DNA of 38,001 nucleotides from Verrucomicrobiales bacterium (GCA_013911195.1 JACETS010000002.1:1-38001); one strand, 5' to 3'. Shown: positions 15,703 through 24,852, numbered from the stretch's first letter. Notes: a model not told the origin generated them from the letters alone. Translations and numbers: made by a program.

Positions 15703-16701
15703 TTAATAGTCAGTTTCAGGCCTCAAGTCTCGAGATAGAAGATCTTGTAGGGCTTTGTCGGGTCTCTTTCCGTTTTCAATCATTTCATATGCTTGATCGA
15801 TAATGGGTGTGTTTACTTGATGTTTTTTTGTCGATTCATAAAATGAAATGGTATTGGGTACTCCTTCTGCAACCATATTCATTGAACTCATAATTTCATT
15901 TATTGATTTTCCTTCTCCAATTAACCTTCCAACTTTGTTATTTCTACTATATGCACTGTAGCAGGTCACAATTAGGTCACCTACACCAGACAAGCCTTGA
16001 AAGGTTTCAGATTTGCCTCCCAATGCGGTGCCTAGTCTAATCATTTCAGCCAAGCCTCGAGTCACTAGAGCAGATTTCGCATTATCACCCAATCCGAGTC
16101 CATCTGAAATTCCCGCACAAATTGCATAAATATTTTTTACCGCTCCGCCTAATTCTATTCCTGCAACATCATCACTCGTGTAGGTTCTAAACCAAGGTAA
16201 TGAAAATATGGACTGAATTTCTTTTGCAATTTTTGTATTTTTACATCCAATAACTGCAGCAGTGGCCAGTTTTTTGCCAACTTCCTCAGCATGATTAGGG
16301 CCACTCAAAACCGCTGCAATGTTGTTCGGAAGGTTATCTTCAATAATTTCTGTCATTCTTAGGCCAGTACTTCGTTCGATTCCTTTCGTGCAAGAAAGAA
16401 TAACAGAATCTTTTCTTAAACCTATGGATGAAATGTCTTCAGCAAAATGACGTATGCCTGTTGAAGGTATGACGCATGCGAGGATATCAGATTTTGATGC
16501 AGTCTTTAGATCGTCTGTCAGTTTAATTGTATTTGGAATGCTGACTCCTGGAAGATATCTTTTATTTTCTTTCAGATTCTCAATTTCCTCTAAGTGATTG
16601 GAATTTCTAGACCATAGAAAAACTTCTAAACCCCGCTCAGCTGCTACGGTTGCAATTGCCGTACCCCAACTTCCCGCTCCTAAAATGGATATGCTTTTCA
16701 T
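15703..16701 (-). CDS. gpsA: Glycerol-3-phosphate dehydrogenase [NAD(P)+]
   Basis: GpsA reduces dihydroxyacetone phosphate to sn-glycerol 3-phosphate, the backbone for phospholipids. The 332-residue protein begins with the nucleotide-binding ISILGAGSWGTAIATVAAER, then VFLWSRN, LACVIPSTGIRHF, VILSCTKGIERSTG, AVLSGPNHAEEVGKKLATAA, the catalytic Lys in ELGGAVKNIYAICAGISDGL, and LSGVGDLIVTCYSAYSRNNK. The C-terminal part includes MNMVAEGVPNTISFYES. It lies 8 bp after plsY, whose enzyme consumes its product, so this is a functional pair for lysophosphatidic acid synthesis. A candidate terminator follows the stop codon. Confidence 0.97.
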   Translation of the reverse strand: MKSISILGAGSWGTAIATVAAERGLEVFLWSRNSNHLEEIENLKENKRYLPGVSIPNTIKLTDDLKTASKSDILACVIPSTGIRHFAEDISSIGLRKDSVILSCTKGIERSTGLRMTEIIEDNLPNNIAAVLSGPNHAEEVGKKLATAAVIGCKNTKIAKEIQSIFSLPWFRTYTSDDVAGIELGGAVKNIYAICAGISDGLGLGDNAKSALVTRGLAEMIRLGTALGGKSETFQGLSGVGDLIVTCYSAYSRNNKVGRLIGEGKSINEIMSSMNMVAEGVPNTISFYESTKKHQVNTPIIDQAYEMIENGKRPDKALQDLLSRDLRPETDY

Positions 16702-16709
16702 GAAAATTT

Positions 16710-17390
16710 TTATTTCACCTTTCTTCGGAATTTGTCTTCTTCGCCTTTAATTATTCTTTGGATATTTGATTTATGTCTCCACAATGCCATCAGCCCTGCA
16801 AGAACTCCAAATAATAATACTGGCAATGATGAATTAATGTCTGGAAAAATATAATTATGATCGAGGAGATAAGTAAGGATAGGTAGGGATAAGGCTGCCA
16901 AAATTGAAGCAAGTGCTACATAACGAGAAGTAAAAAATACAACGATCCATATTATAAAACTTCCGATTAAAACTTCGGGAAGAAATGGGATCAAGGCGCC
17001 TGCAGAAGTTGCAATTCCTTTTCCTCCTTTGAAACCAAGCCAAAAAGTATAATTATGTCCAATGATAGTTGAGATAGCTAAAGTGACATAAACAAACCCC
17101 TCGAGAGCTTCTTTATCATTCACCACAGCTGGATCTATTGGTATTTTCTCAAGAATAACAGAACTTCCAATGAGGACAGGCAATAAACCCTTGGCAATAT
17201 CTAAAATCAAAACCAAGACACCATATCTTGGACCTAAGTTTCTAAATACATTAGTCGCTCCAATATTACCACTTCCATGATCACGAATATCAATGCCTTT
17301 AAGTTTAGCAATCCAAAAACCAAATGGAAAGGATCCAATTAAATAGGCAGCTAATAGGGATATGATAAAAACTGTGTAAGGAAAATCCAA
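16710..17390 (-). CDS. plsY: Acyl-phosphate:glycerol-3-phosphate acyltransferase PlsY
   Basis: PlsY is an integral membrane enzyme that transfers an acyl chain from acyl phosphate to glycerol 3-phosphate, giving lysophosphatidic acid. The 226-residue sequence has several hydrophobic segments (beginning FIISLLAAYLIGSFPFGFWI) and the three known motifs: GSGNIGATNVFRNLG, GHNYTFWLGFKGGKGIATSAG, and the third cytoplasmic loop near the C-terminus, ALWRHKSNIQRIIKGEEDKF. It starts with TTG one base after the polX stop, so translation is probably coupled to polX. gpsA, which supplies its substrate, follows 8 bp later. The acyl-phosphate-forming PlsX is not in the window. Confidence 0.95.
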   Translation of the reverse strand: MDFPYTVFIISLLAAYLIGSFPFGFWIAKLKGIDIRDHGSGNIGATNVFRNLGPRYGVLVLILDIAKGLLPVLIGSSVILEKIPIDPAVVNDKEALEGFVYVTLAISTIIGHNYTFWLGFKGGKGIATSAGALIPFLPEVLIGSFIIWIVVFFTSRYVALASILAALSLPILTYLLDHNYIFPDINSSLPVLLFGVLAGLMALWRHKSNIQRIIKGEEDKFRRKVK

Positions 17391-17391
17391 A

Positions 17392-19122
17392 TTATTGTTC
17401 TGTTGATTTTTGTTTTAGGAGTTTTGTTATTTCATCAAGTGGCAAACAATTTACTACATCACTAGGCTCAAGCCATCCCTTTTGTGCAATTTTTACTCCA
17501 AAATGTAAAAATTGAAGATGTTCAATTTTATGAGCGTCAGGATTAATGGAACACTTTACTCCTTTATCTTTAGCCGTTTTCCACCACCTCCAATCCATAT
17601 CAAGCCTTCGTGGGTTTGCATTTATTTCTATGATTGTATCATTTTTTGCGCATGCATCGATAATTTTACTAACATTAATATCATAAGGCTTTCGTAAAAG
17701 TAAAAGTCTTCCAGTCAAGTGTCCTATCATTGTGACGTATGGACTTTCTATAGCTTTAATTACTCTTTGAGTCATCTCATCTTCCGTTAATGAAAAAGAG
17801 CTATGAACTGAAGCAACGCAGTAATCTAATTGTGATAAAATAGAGTCTTCATAGTCTAAAGATCCATCTTTTAGTATGTCGCATTCGACACCTGAAAAGA
17901 TCTTTATGTCATTTTTGTTAGTTTTATTGTATTGGCTAATCTCTTTAATTTGTTTGATTAATCTTTCATCACTGAGTCCATTTGCTTGCACTGAACTTTT
18001 AGAATGATCGGATATTCCAAGATACTGGAGCCCAAGATCACTAGCCGCTTTAGCCATCTCATCTAGTGAGTTTTTACCGTCACTATCTGTGGTGTGATTA
18101 TGAAAAGTTCCTTTGAGATTTTCAATTTTAACTAATTTGGGGAGATCAGAAATTTCTGCAGCTTCTATTTCTCCCTGATCTTCTCTCAGGGCTGGATGAA
18201 TAAATGAAAGTCCTAAGGCTTCGTAGAGATCTGATTCGTCATTAATTGTTTTTTGATTATTTTTATCTTTTGAAATAAGAGCATATTCATTCAGGTTGTA
18301 GCCGTTTTTAATTGCCAATGATCGCATTCTGACATTATGAGCTTTGCTGCCTGTAAAATAATTTAATGCGAATGGAAATTCTGTATTGCTGACAACTCTT
18401 AAATCACATTGGATTCCATTTTTTAAGCGTACACTTGATTTGGTTTTTCCTTTTGAAATGACGTCCGAGACTTCAGGCATATTTGTAAATTCGTTGATTA
18501 TTTCATTTGGAAGTTTTGTAGCAACTATGAAGTCAATATCATGAACTGTCTCTTTTCCTCTTCTGTAACTACCAGCAATTTTTGCTTGAGAGGTTTGTGG
18601 AAGTTGTCGAAGGAACTCAAGTATGCTTTCAGCAATTGGAGCGATATTACCTAGACGAAAAAATTTGGAATTATTTTTACGAAATAATATGGATTCGATA
18701 ATACTGTCCGCGCTTTTTTTCCCAAACCCAGAAACTTTACTAATTTCACCGTTCTTACAGCATTCCTCTAGTTTATCGATGGAATCGATTTGTAATTCTT
18801 CGTAGAGTTTCTTTATTTTTTTGGGCCCTAAGTTAGCAATCTCAAATAGTTCAAAAAAAGAGTCAGGAAATTCGGATTTCAGTTCATCGAAATATGACAG
18901 TTTTCCAGTCTTTACAATTTCTTCTATTTTTGAGGCTAATGCTTTTCCTATACCCTTTAATTCATTTAATTTCCCGTCGTGGGCGATTTGCACTATATCT
19001 TCACCATAATTTTCTATTATCTCACTACCATTTTTGTAGGCTCTGATTTTAAAGGCATTTTCTCCTTTAATTTCCAAAATGAGTGCGATTTGATTTAATA
19101 TGGTAACGATTTTTTCCCTCAT
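17392..19122 (-). CDS. polX: DNA polymerase/3'-5' exonuclease PolX
   Basis: This is a family X polymerase of 576 residues for gap filling in base excision repair. The N-terminal 8-kDa-like and helix-hairpin-helix regions carry ALILEIKGENAFKIRAYKNG, LKGIGKALASKIEEIV and ANLGPKKIKKLYEEL. The polymerase active site is AGSYRRGKETVHDIDFIVAT near residue 184, with the third Asp in IQCDLRVVSN. The C-terminal PHP nuclease domain (from ~335) has its metal-binding set: FHNHTTDSDGKNSLDEM, LGISDHSKSS, GVECDILKDG, VASVHSSFS, MIGHLTGR, INANPRRLDMDWR and NPDAHKIEHL. All catalytic positions I can judge are intact. It starts at ATG 19122 and is the first gene of polX-plsY-gpsA, an unusual mix of repair and lipid genes. 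Confidence 0.96.
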   Translation of the reverse strand: MREKIVTILNQIALILEIKGENAFKIRAYKNGSEIIENYGEDIVQIAHDGKLNELKGIGKALASKIEEIVKTGKLSYFDELKSEFPDSFFELFEIANLGPKKIKKLYEELQIDSIDKLEECCKNGEISKVSGFGKKSADSIIESILFRKNNSKFFRLGNIAPIAESILEFLRQLPQTSQAKIAGSYRRGKETVHDIDFIVATKLPNEIINEFTNMPEVSDVISKGKTKSSVRLKNGIQCDLRVVSNTEFPFALNYFTGSKAHNVRMRSLAIKNGYNLNEYALISKDKNNQKTINDESDLYEALGLSFIHPALREDQGEIEAAEISDLPKLVKIENLKGTFHNHTTDSDGKNSLDEMAKAASDLGLQYLGISDHSKSSVQANGLSDERLIKQIKEISQYNKTNKNDIKIFSGVECDILKDGSLDYEDSILSQLDYCVASVHSSFSLTEDEMTQRVIKAIESPYVTMIGHLTGRLLLLRKPYDINVSKIIDACAKNDTIIEINANPRRLDMDWRWWKTAKDKGVKCSINPDAHKIEHLQFLHFGVKIAQKGWLEPSDVVNCLPLDEITKLLKQKSTEQ

Positions 19123-19279
19123 CTATATGTTGCTTATGCCAATTATTAATAAGTTTCATCTCAATCCTTACAAACTGACAGAATAAAAATAACCGCCAAA
19201 AATTTAAAAACTTTTTGTTTTTGTCTAAAAGTTTTGTAAATTTGGCGCTGATTTCCATCTGAAGAGACGCGGAATCGAA
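19123..19279. promoter_or_regulatory. Divergent region polX / hybrid kinase, with long inverted repeat
   Basis: The 157-bp gap between two divergent genes must carry both promoters. Its main feature is a long imperfect inverted repeat at 19194-19247, listed separately, placed about 70 bp from polX and 30 bp from the kinase start. I could not pick convincing -35/-10 pairs. Confidence 0.45.
19194..19247. repeat. Imperfect inverted repeat, ~22-bp arms, 11-bp loop
   Basis: The left arm CGCCAAAAATTTAAAAACTT (plus TT) and the right arm AAAAGTTTTGTAAATTTGGC (plus G) are near reverse complements, differing by a one-base length change and a few mismatches. The base of the stem is GC-rich (CGCC/GGCG) and the rest AT-rich. 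It lies in a divergent promoter region, so it could be an operator or a leader hairpin of the kinase mRNA. No U-tract follows, which argues against a simple terminator. Confidence 0.75.
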
Positions 19280-21262
19280 TTGTTTATTGTGATTAGTAAA
19301 GAATCAGATAGTTCCGGAAATCTTAATAATTTCGATGATATAATTGATATTGATTTGGCTAGAATTGTTCTTTTTACCAATGATCAAAAGTACTCTCGAC
19401 GTATTTCGACTTTAGCCATACAGGAGGGATTTGAGGTTACGACATGCTCAGATTTTGCTAGTCTTCAAAATTTAATCAAAAGCACTAAATTTGATGCTTT
19501 GCTATGTGATGTTCCCGCATCATCTTCAAGGCTCGAAGACTTACTTGGTTGGGTTTCAAAATTGGGAAATTCAAAACCTTATCTAATATTAAGCATAGCT
19601 CGAAATTCAGAGATTAATTTTTCAAAGTTAATCCATTATGGAATAGATGAATTCATATACGATGATTCGAAAGATGAAGAAATTCGATCAAGATTTAAAC
19701 TCATTGAAGCGAGGCTTAAGAAACAAGATTATTTGACCCAAAAATTTTCTAAACTTCGTCGTGATCGAAAAAGATACGAAAGTTTATTCATCGAATCGCC
19801 TGAAGCTATGCTTGTCCTGCAAAATAGACAGGGAAAAGTTATAGGAGTTAACCGTTCTGTTAAAGCTGTTCTTGGTTATGATGGCAAGGCTTTATTGGGT
19901 AAATATATGTCTCTTATATTTCCTCAAATATTCGGTAAGGATGGTTATGCATCGAATGGAGAAGTGATCAGTGGATCTACAATCCTGCAGTCAATACCTT
20001 ATCGTAAGCCGGATGGAAAAATGACTTCCCTAGATATAATGATGTCAGCCATTCCATGGGATTCAGGGTATGCATTAGTAATGTTATGTAGAGATGTCAG
20101 TTATAGAAACAACAAAAAAGACGATTCGATACTAGATTCAAAGAAAAAAGCAATTGAGTGTTTTGCAGCAGGAATTTCTGATGAGTTTGGAGATTTATTT
20201 ACTTCTATCGAAGGTAATCTTAATTTAATTGGCCTTGATCAATTAGCTGGCGGTGAGACCGGTGAAGCAATTAAAAGCGCTAAATCAGCTTGTGAGAGAG
20301 CTAGAGAAATTATCCATGAGGTTTCTGCTATTAGAGGAAAAGCAAAAGGCATCACAAAGAGAAGGGTGTTACTTCCTAAAATTATTAGAAATACATTAAG
20401 CTTTTCTCTGTTCGAATTTGATAAAATAAAGCCAGTTATAGATATTGCTCCTCAGCTCTTCGAAATTGATGCCGACGAAGGTCAATTGCGTAGAATGTTT
20501 GGGTCATTAATTAAGAATGCTGCCCAAAATATTTCTAGAGAAGATAGAAATCCAGGAGAGATAGTGATAGAAGGAAAAAATTTAGTAATCGAATCTGATG
20601 ATGATTTACCCCTAAGTCCTGGTAATTATGTGCATTTGTCTTTTAGGGACAATGGTCCTGGGCTTACTCTTGAGGAAAAGAACCGGGTCTTTGACCCTTA
20701 TTATAGTCGAGAAAAAAAGGGAAGAGGATTTGGTCTGAGTAGAGCAGCAACAATTTGTCGATCACATGGTGGCCACATATCAGTTGATTCTGAAGAAGGT
20801 AATGGCGCGTGTTTTGATGTTTTCTTACCCGCGGCGATGTCTAGTCGTGGTTTTGATGAGTCACAAACTTCTCGTTCGAATGCTCTTCGAGTATTGGTCT
20901 TGGATGATGAGCCTCATATTTGTGCAATTGTTGAAAGGTCCCTTAGGCGAGAGGGTCATGACGTTTACTGTACCTCAACAGGAAAGGCGGCGATGAGAGC
21001 TTTTGAGAAAGCAGAAGAATTTAAAAGATCATTTGATGTGCTTATTCTTGACCTAGATATTCGCGGAGGAATTGGAGGAAATGAAACGCTAGCACGCATT
21101 CGATCAATTAAACCAAATGTCAAAGCAATAGTAACGACAGGATATGTTGATGATACCGTTTTAGAGAACTATCTAGAACACGGGTTTTCAGGAGTTTTGA
21201 CGAAGCCGTTTCGAATTGAAAAATTAATCTCTACCGTTGAGAGATTAGGTAATCAAGGGTGA
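19280..21262 (+). CDS. Hybrid PAS sensor kinase lacking the phospho-accepting His
   Basis: This 660-residue cytoplasmic protein has no membrane segments. Domains in order: a receiver-like domain (residues ~28-130) that lacks the usual acidic pair and Lys; a PAS domain (~165-275; LFIESPEAMLVLQNRQGKV); a dimerisation helix region (~290-350); a HATPase domain (~375-525) with N box SLIKNAAQNIS, G1 FRDNGPGL and G2 KKGRGFGLSRA; and a C-terminal receiver (~537-655) with acceptor D591 in LILDLDI and Lys in LTKPF. The region that normally reads GGIAHDFNNLL reads AGISDEFGDLF, so the acceptor His is Asp301. ATP binding looks intact but classical autophosphorylation should be impossible. The start is TTG 19280; GTG 19289 is an alternative. 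It stands alone, divergent from polX, with no obvious partner. Confidence 0.9.
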   Translation: MFIVISKESDSSGNLNNFDDIIDIDLARIVLFTNDQKYSRRISTLAIQEGFEVTTCSDFASLQNLIKSTKFDALLCDVPASSSRLEDLLGWVSKLGNSKPYLILSIARNSEINFSKLIHYGIDEFIYDDSKDEEIRSRFKLIEARLKKQDYLTQKFSKLRRDRKRYESLFIESPEAMLVLQNRQGKVIGVNRSVKAVLGYDGKALLGKYMSLIFPQIFGKDGYASNGEVISGSTILQSIPYRKPDGKMTSLDIMMSAIPWDSGYALVMLCRDVSYRNNKKDDSILDSKKKAIECFAAGISDEFGDLFTSIEGNLNLIGLDQLAGGETGEAIKSAKSACERAREIIHEVSAIRGKAKGITKRRVLLPKIIRNTLSFSLFEFDKIKPVIDIAPQLFEIDADEGQLRRMFGSLIKNAAQNISREDRNPGEIVIEGKNLVIESDDDLPLSPGNYVHLSFRDNGPGLTLEEKNRVFDPYYSREKKGRGFGLSRAATICRSHGGHISVDSEEGNGACFDVFLPAAMSSRGFDESQTSRSNALRVLVLDDEPHICAIVERSLRREGHDVYCTSTGKAAMRAFEKAEEFKRSFDVLILDLDIRGGIGGNETLARIRSIKPNVKAIVTTGYVDDTVLENYLEHGFSGVLTKPFRIEKLISTVERLGNQG

Positions 21263-21299
21263 TTAAAATAGGTTGTTTTCTAGAAGTAAATTAATTCTA

Positions 21300-22898
21300 T
21301 TACAGTGTAACTAGCTTAGCGCTATGAATGTTTTCATAGGCAAGTAATTCGTCTCTTGCAGATTTATCCAAATAAGCATCAAGATTTAAAACTGTTAGAG
21401 CCAAGTCACCGACCTGATTTCTACTTAAAGACATAGTAGCAATGTTTGCTTTGTGATTAGCTAATACAGCGCCAATAGCTCCAACTACACCTGGCTTGTC
21501 TGTATTGCTAACGAGTAGAACATGCCCTTCAGGGTCGGCTTCGACTCTATGTCCATTGATAGTGACAATTCTTGGGGCTAAACCGTAAAAAGTTCCAGAA
21601 ATAGACGCTTTTTCTTTTTCGTTTGAAGTTTCGATTTCAATCAACTCCGTGAACTCATTTTCGTCAGTAGGTCTAGTTTCACTCACTGTAATGCCCAATT
21701 TTTCTGCAACTCCTGGTGCATTGATGTGATTAACTGATTCTTCACCGCATGCTATTTCTAGGAATCCTTTTAGTGCGGATCTTGTGATAAGAGAGGTGTC
21801 CAATTCAGCAACTTTCCCAGTATAACTGATATTTAGTGTTTCGTTTCCCTTTGATGCGACTTGGGAAAGCATTTTCCCCATCGCTTCCGCAAGATTAAGG
21901 TGCGGTTCTAGCATTTTTGCGGTTTTGCTATCGACACTAGGTGTGTTGACGGAATTAATAATGGTGCCATCTACCAAAAAATTTCTTACGTTTCTGGCGA
22001 TTTCAATTCCTACATTTTCTTGAGCTTCGTTGGTAGAGGCCCCAAGATGAGGGGTGAAGATAATTTTTTTTGACTCCAGTAAAGGATATCCTTCAGGAGG
22101 TGGTTCACTTTCTTCGTAAACATCTAAAGCTGCACCAGCTATTTCGCCCTCATTTATTGCTTCTAGTAAAGCATTTTCATCTATAAGCCCACCCCTAGCG
22201 CAGTTGATTATACGAACATCTTTTTTACACATAGTTAATCGTTCTTTATTGATTATGTGCTTGGTCTCTTCAGTTAGGGGCATGTGAAGAGTAATGAAAT
22301 CAGCTCCTTTAACTATTTCATCGACATCTTCAAAGAGCTCAACTTGAAGTGCTTTTGCTCTACTAGGCGAAAGATAAGGATCATATGCTGTTACTTTCAT
22401 TCCGAATGCTACGGCCCGTTTGGCAAACTCAGTGCCGATCCTTCCCATGCCTAAAATAGCTAATGTTTTATTATTCAATTCAACACCTTTGTAGTCTTTC
22501 CGTCCCCATCCTCCATTGACTACAGTTGAATGAGCTTGAGGAATATTTCTGGAAAGTGAAGCCATTAAAGCAAAAGCATGTTCAGCAGTCGAAATGGTAT
22601 TTCCAGCAGGAGTGTTCATTACAATTACTCCATTTTTAGTAGCTGTTGGTATTGAAATATTGTCAACTCCTACGCCTGCTCGGCCAACAATTTTTAAGTT
22701 TCCGGCAGCATTAATAACTTCTTCTGTAATTTTTGTTTGAGACCGAACGATTATTGCCTCATACAAGGCTGCATCATTCAATAGTTCATCTTCACTAATG
22801 CCTATACGAACATCTACATCTAAAGCTGGATCAGATTTGAGTTCTTCAATACCTGCATCAGCAATTGGATCAGCAACTAAAACTTTGTGTTTTGACAT
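21300..22898 (-). CDS. serA: D-3-phosphoglycerate dehydrogenase
   Basis: SerA oxidises 3-phosphoglycerate with NAD, the first step of serine synthesis. The 532-residue protein is of the long type: substrate and NAD domains (1-~310), an allosteric substrate-binding domain (~315-455) and a C-terminal ACT domain (~460-532; GHVLLVSNTDKPGVVGAIGA), where serine inhibits in relatives. Motifs are GRAGVGVDNISI, the nucleotide fold LAILGMGRIGTEFAKRA, catalytic Arg in INCARGGLIDENALL, Glu in AALDVYEESEPP and His in IFTPHLGASTNEAQENVG. The start ATG at 22898 gives the regular MSKHKVLVADPI beginning. It is divergent from ilvD across 173 bp and converges with the hybrid kinase gene (37 bp between them). 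Confidence 0.97.
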   Translation of the reverse strand: MSKHKVLVADPIADAGIEELKSDPALDVDVRIGISEDELLNDAALYEAIIVRSQTKITEEVINAAGNLKIVGRAGVGVDNISIPTATKNGVIVMNTPAGNTISTAEHAFALMASLSRNIPQAHSTVVNGGWGRKDYKGVELNNKTLAILGMGRIGTEFAKRAVAFGMKVTAYDPYLSPSRAKALQVELFEDVDEIVKGADFITLHMPLTEETKHIINKERLTMCKKDVRIINCARGGLIDENALLEAINEGEIAGAALDVYEESEPPPEGYPLLESKKIIFTPHLGASTNEAQENVGIEIARNVRNFLVDGTIINSVNTPSVDSKTAKMLEPHLNLAEAMGKMLSQVASKGNETLNISYTGKVAELDTSLITRSALKGFLEIACGEESVNHINAPGVAEKLGITVSETRPTDENEFTELIEIETSNEKEKASISGTFYGLAPRIVTINGHRVEADPEGHVLLVSNTDKPGVVGAIGAVLANHKANIATMSLSRNQVGDLALTVLNLDAYLDKSARDELLAYENIHSAKLVTL

Positions 22899-23071
22899 GA
22901 CGCGCCATAATCAGAGTAAGAGGTCCAAATGTCAATTAGAGTAAGTTTAAAAATAACGAAAAAGTCTATATTTCGTGGAAACTCTTAAATAACTCTTAAA
23001 TATTCACATCTTCTATACTTGAACTTTTCTGATGTAAGTTCAGAATCTGGCATTAATTGATTTGTTTCTAA
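22899..23071. promoter_or_regulatory. Divergent serA/ilvD control region
   Basis: This gap must hold both promoters. It contains a perfect tandem duplication of AACTCTTAAAT at 22980-23001. It also has two overlapping inverted repeats just before ilvD: GAACTT/AAGTTC (23021-23041) and TTCTGA/TCAGAA (23027-23045), which cannot form at the same time. The word AGAGTAAG occurs twice (22913-22920, 22938-22945). No leader peptide rich in branched-chain residues was found. Confidence 0.5.
22980..23001. repeat. Perfect 11-bp tandem repeat (AACTCTTAAAT x2)
   Basis: Two exact copies of AACTCTTAAAT stand head to tail in the serA/ilvD intergenic region, 82 bp from the serA start and 71 bp from the ilvD start. 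An 11-bp period is close to one helical turn, so a regulator could bind both copies on the same face; slipped-strand duplication is the simple alternative. Confidence 0.7.
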
Positions 23072-24847
23072 ATGCCTAATAAGAAAACCGCTAAGAAAAA
23101 AGGGACCACTGCGAAGAAAGCGGTCACAAAGAAAACTGCAAAAACTAAAAAGCCCAAGTATAAACCTCGTCAGTTTTCCTCTCAAGTTGTTGATGGGGAT
23201 GATCGGGCTCCAAGTAGATCAATGCTTTATGCAGTCGGCTTTCGAAAAGACGATTTTACGCGTTCCCAGGTCGGTATAGCATCCACCTGGGCTGACGTAA
23301 CGCCATGTAATATGCATATTGATAAATTGGCGCGAGAAGCAGAGAAAGGAGTAAACTCAACTGGTGGTAAAGGAGTAATATTTAATACCATTACTATGTC
23401 AGATGGGATTTCGATGGGCACTGAGGGAATGAAATTATCATTAATCTCCAGAGAGGTTATAGCTGATTCTATTGAGACCGTGTGTGTGGGCATGGGCTAT
23501 GATGGTGTTGTTATGGTTGGTGGGTGTGATAAAAATATGCCCGGGTGCATGATTGCAGCTGCAAGAATGGACAGACCTGCGGTCTTTGTATATGGAGGAA
23601 CCATAAGGCCTGGTGACCATAGGGGAAATGATGTAGATATTGTTTCTGTTTTTGAAGCAGTTGGTAAGAGAGCTGCCGGTGAGATTAATAGTCTTCAACT
23701 AGAAGCCATAGAGGAATGCGCCATTCCTGGGGCAGGATCTTGTGGAGGAATGTATACGGCTAATACTATGGCTAGTGCGATTGAGGCTATGGGTATGAGC
23801 TTGCCTAATAGTTCTTCTCAAATGGCAGTGCACTCTGACAAGATGCGCGACGCAATGGATGCAGGTGCAGCTGTAAATTACCTACTAGAAAAAGGGATCA
23901 GACCTTCTGATATAATGACTAAGGAAGCTTTCGAAAATGCTATAATAATGGTCATAGTATTGGGAGGTTCAACTAATGCAGTGTTGCACCTTTTGGCTAT
24001 GGCTCACGCTGCAAATATTCCATTAAACATTGATGATTTTACAAGATTGGGAGAAAAAACTCCAGTGCTTGCAGATTTAAAGCCTAGTGGCAAAAACGTA
24101 ATGGAAAAACTTGTTCATATTGGAGGTACTGTTCCTTTAATGAGAACCCTTGTTAAAGAAGGGATTATGCATGGGGATTGCCTGACAGTTACCGGAAAAA
24201 CTCTGAAGCAAAATGTTAATCGTTCAGATCTTAGGTATCCTGCAGGACAGGACATTATATACCCGCTAAATGATCCCGTTAAGAAATCGAGTCACTTAGT
24301 AATTTTAAGAGGTAATATTGCTCCAGAAGGAGCGGTTGCTAAAATTAGTGGTAAAGAAGGAGAAAGCTTTACAGGAAAGGCTCGTGTTTTCGACTCTGAA
24401 GATGATGCTCAGAAAGCAATACTTGCTGGTAAGATTGTTGCTGGTGACGTGGTCGTTATAAGGTATGAAGGACCAAAGGGTGGACCTGGAATGCGTGAAA
24501 TGCTTGGACCAACATCAGCAATTATGGGCAGGGGACTCGGCAAGGATGTTGCTTTGATTACTGATGGTAGATTTAGTGGTGGAACGCATGGATTTGTAGT
24601 TGGTCACATTACTCCTGAGGCGTTTAATGGAGGACCAATAGCCCTTTTAAAAGATGGAGATCAAATCACTATTGATGCTTCAAAAAGCGTTGTTGAGGCT
24701 GATGTAAGTGATGCTGAATTGAAAAAAAGAGCAAAAGATTGGGAAAAACCTTCTCCTCGATACACGAGAGGAGTTTTGGCCAAATATGCCTCTACCGTTT
24801 CATCAGCTTCAGAGGGAGCCGTTACTGACAAGGAGCTAGAACTTTAG
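23072..24847 (+). CDS. ilvD: Dihydroxy-acid dehydratase with Lys-rich N-terminal extension
   Basis: IlvD dehydrates dihydroxy acids to the 2-keto acids that become valine, leucine and isoleucine. After the N-terminus the protein follows the family: [13 protein letters not shown] near residue 45, the three cluster cysteines in [29 protein letters not shown] and [17 protein letters not shown], then [29 protein letters not shown] and [20 protein letters not shown]. What is odd is the first ~33 residues, [20 protein letters not shown] and more, a histone-H1-like run of Lys, Thr and Ala absent from ordinary IlvD. No start codon lies between this run and the Met near residue 51, which is already inside the conserved domain, so the extension is very likely translated. 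Length is 591, against about 560-570 for short relatives. Confidence 0.95.
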   Translation: MPNKKTAKKKGTTAKKAVTKKTAKTKKPKYKPRQFSSQVVDGDDRAPSRSMLYAVGFRKDDFTRSQVGIASTWADVTPCNMHIDKLAREAEKGVNSTGGKGVIFNTITMSDGISMGTEGMKLSLISREVIADSIETVCVGMGYDGVVMVGGCDKNMPGCMIAAARMDRPAVFVYGGTIRPGDHRGNDVDIVSVFEAVGKRAAGEINSLQLEAIEECAIPGAGSCGGMYTANTMASAIEAMGMSLPNSSSQMAVHSDKMRDAMDAGAAVNYLLEKGIRPSDIMTKEAFENAIIMVIVLGGSTNAVLHLLAMAHAANIPLNIDDFTRLGEKTPVLADLKPSGKNVMEKLVHIGGTVPLMRTLVKEGIMHGDCLTVTGKTLKQNVNRSDLRYPAGQDIIYPLNDPVKKSSHLVILRGNIAPEGAVAKISGKEGESFTGKARVFDSEDDAQKAILAGKIVAGDVVVIRYEGPKGGPGMREMLGPTSAIMGRGLGKDVALITDGRFSGGTHGFVVGHITPEAFNGGPIALLKDGDQITIDASKSVVEADVSDAELKKRAKDWEKPSPRYTRGVLAKYASTVSSASEGAVTDKELEL

Positions 24848-24852
24848 TCCTA

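Noticed and set aside
22985-23185. Minus-strand ORF of 66 residues over the ilvD start
   Set aside because: It is antisense to the Lys-rich ilvD extension; the apparent hydrophobic run is a by-product of reading Lys codons backwards.
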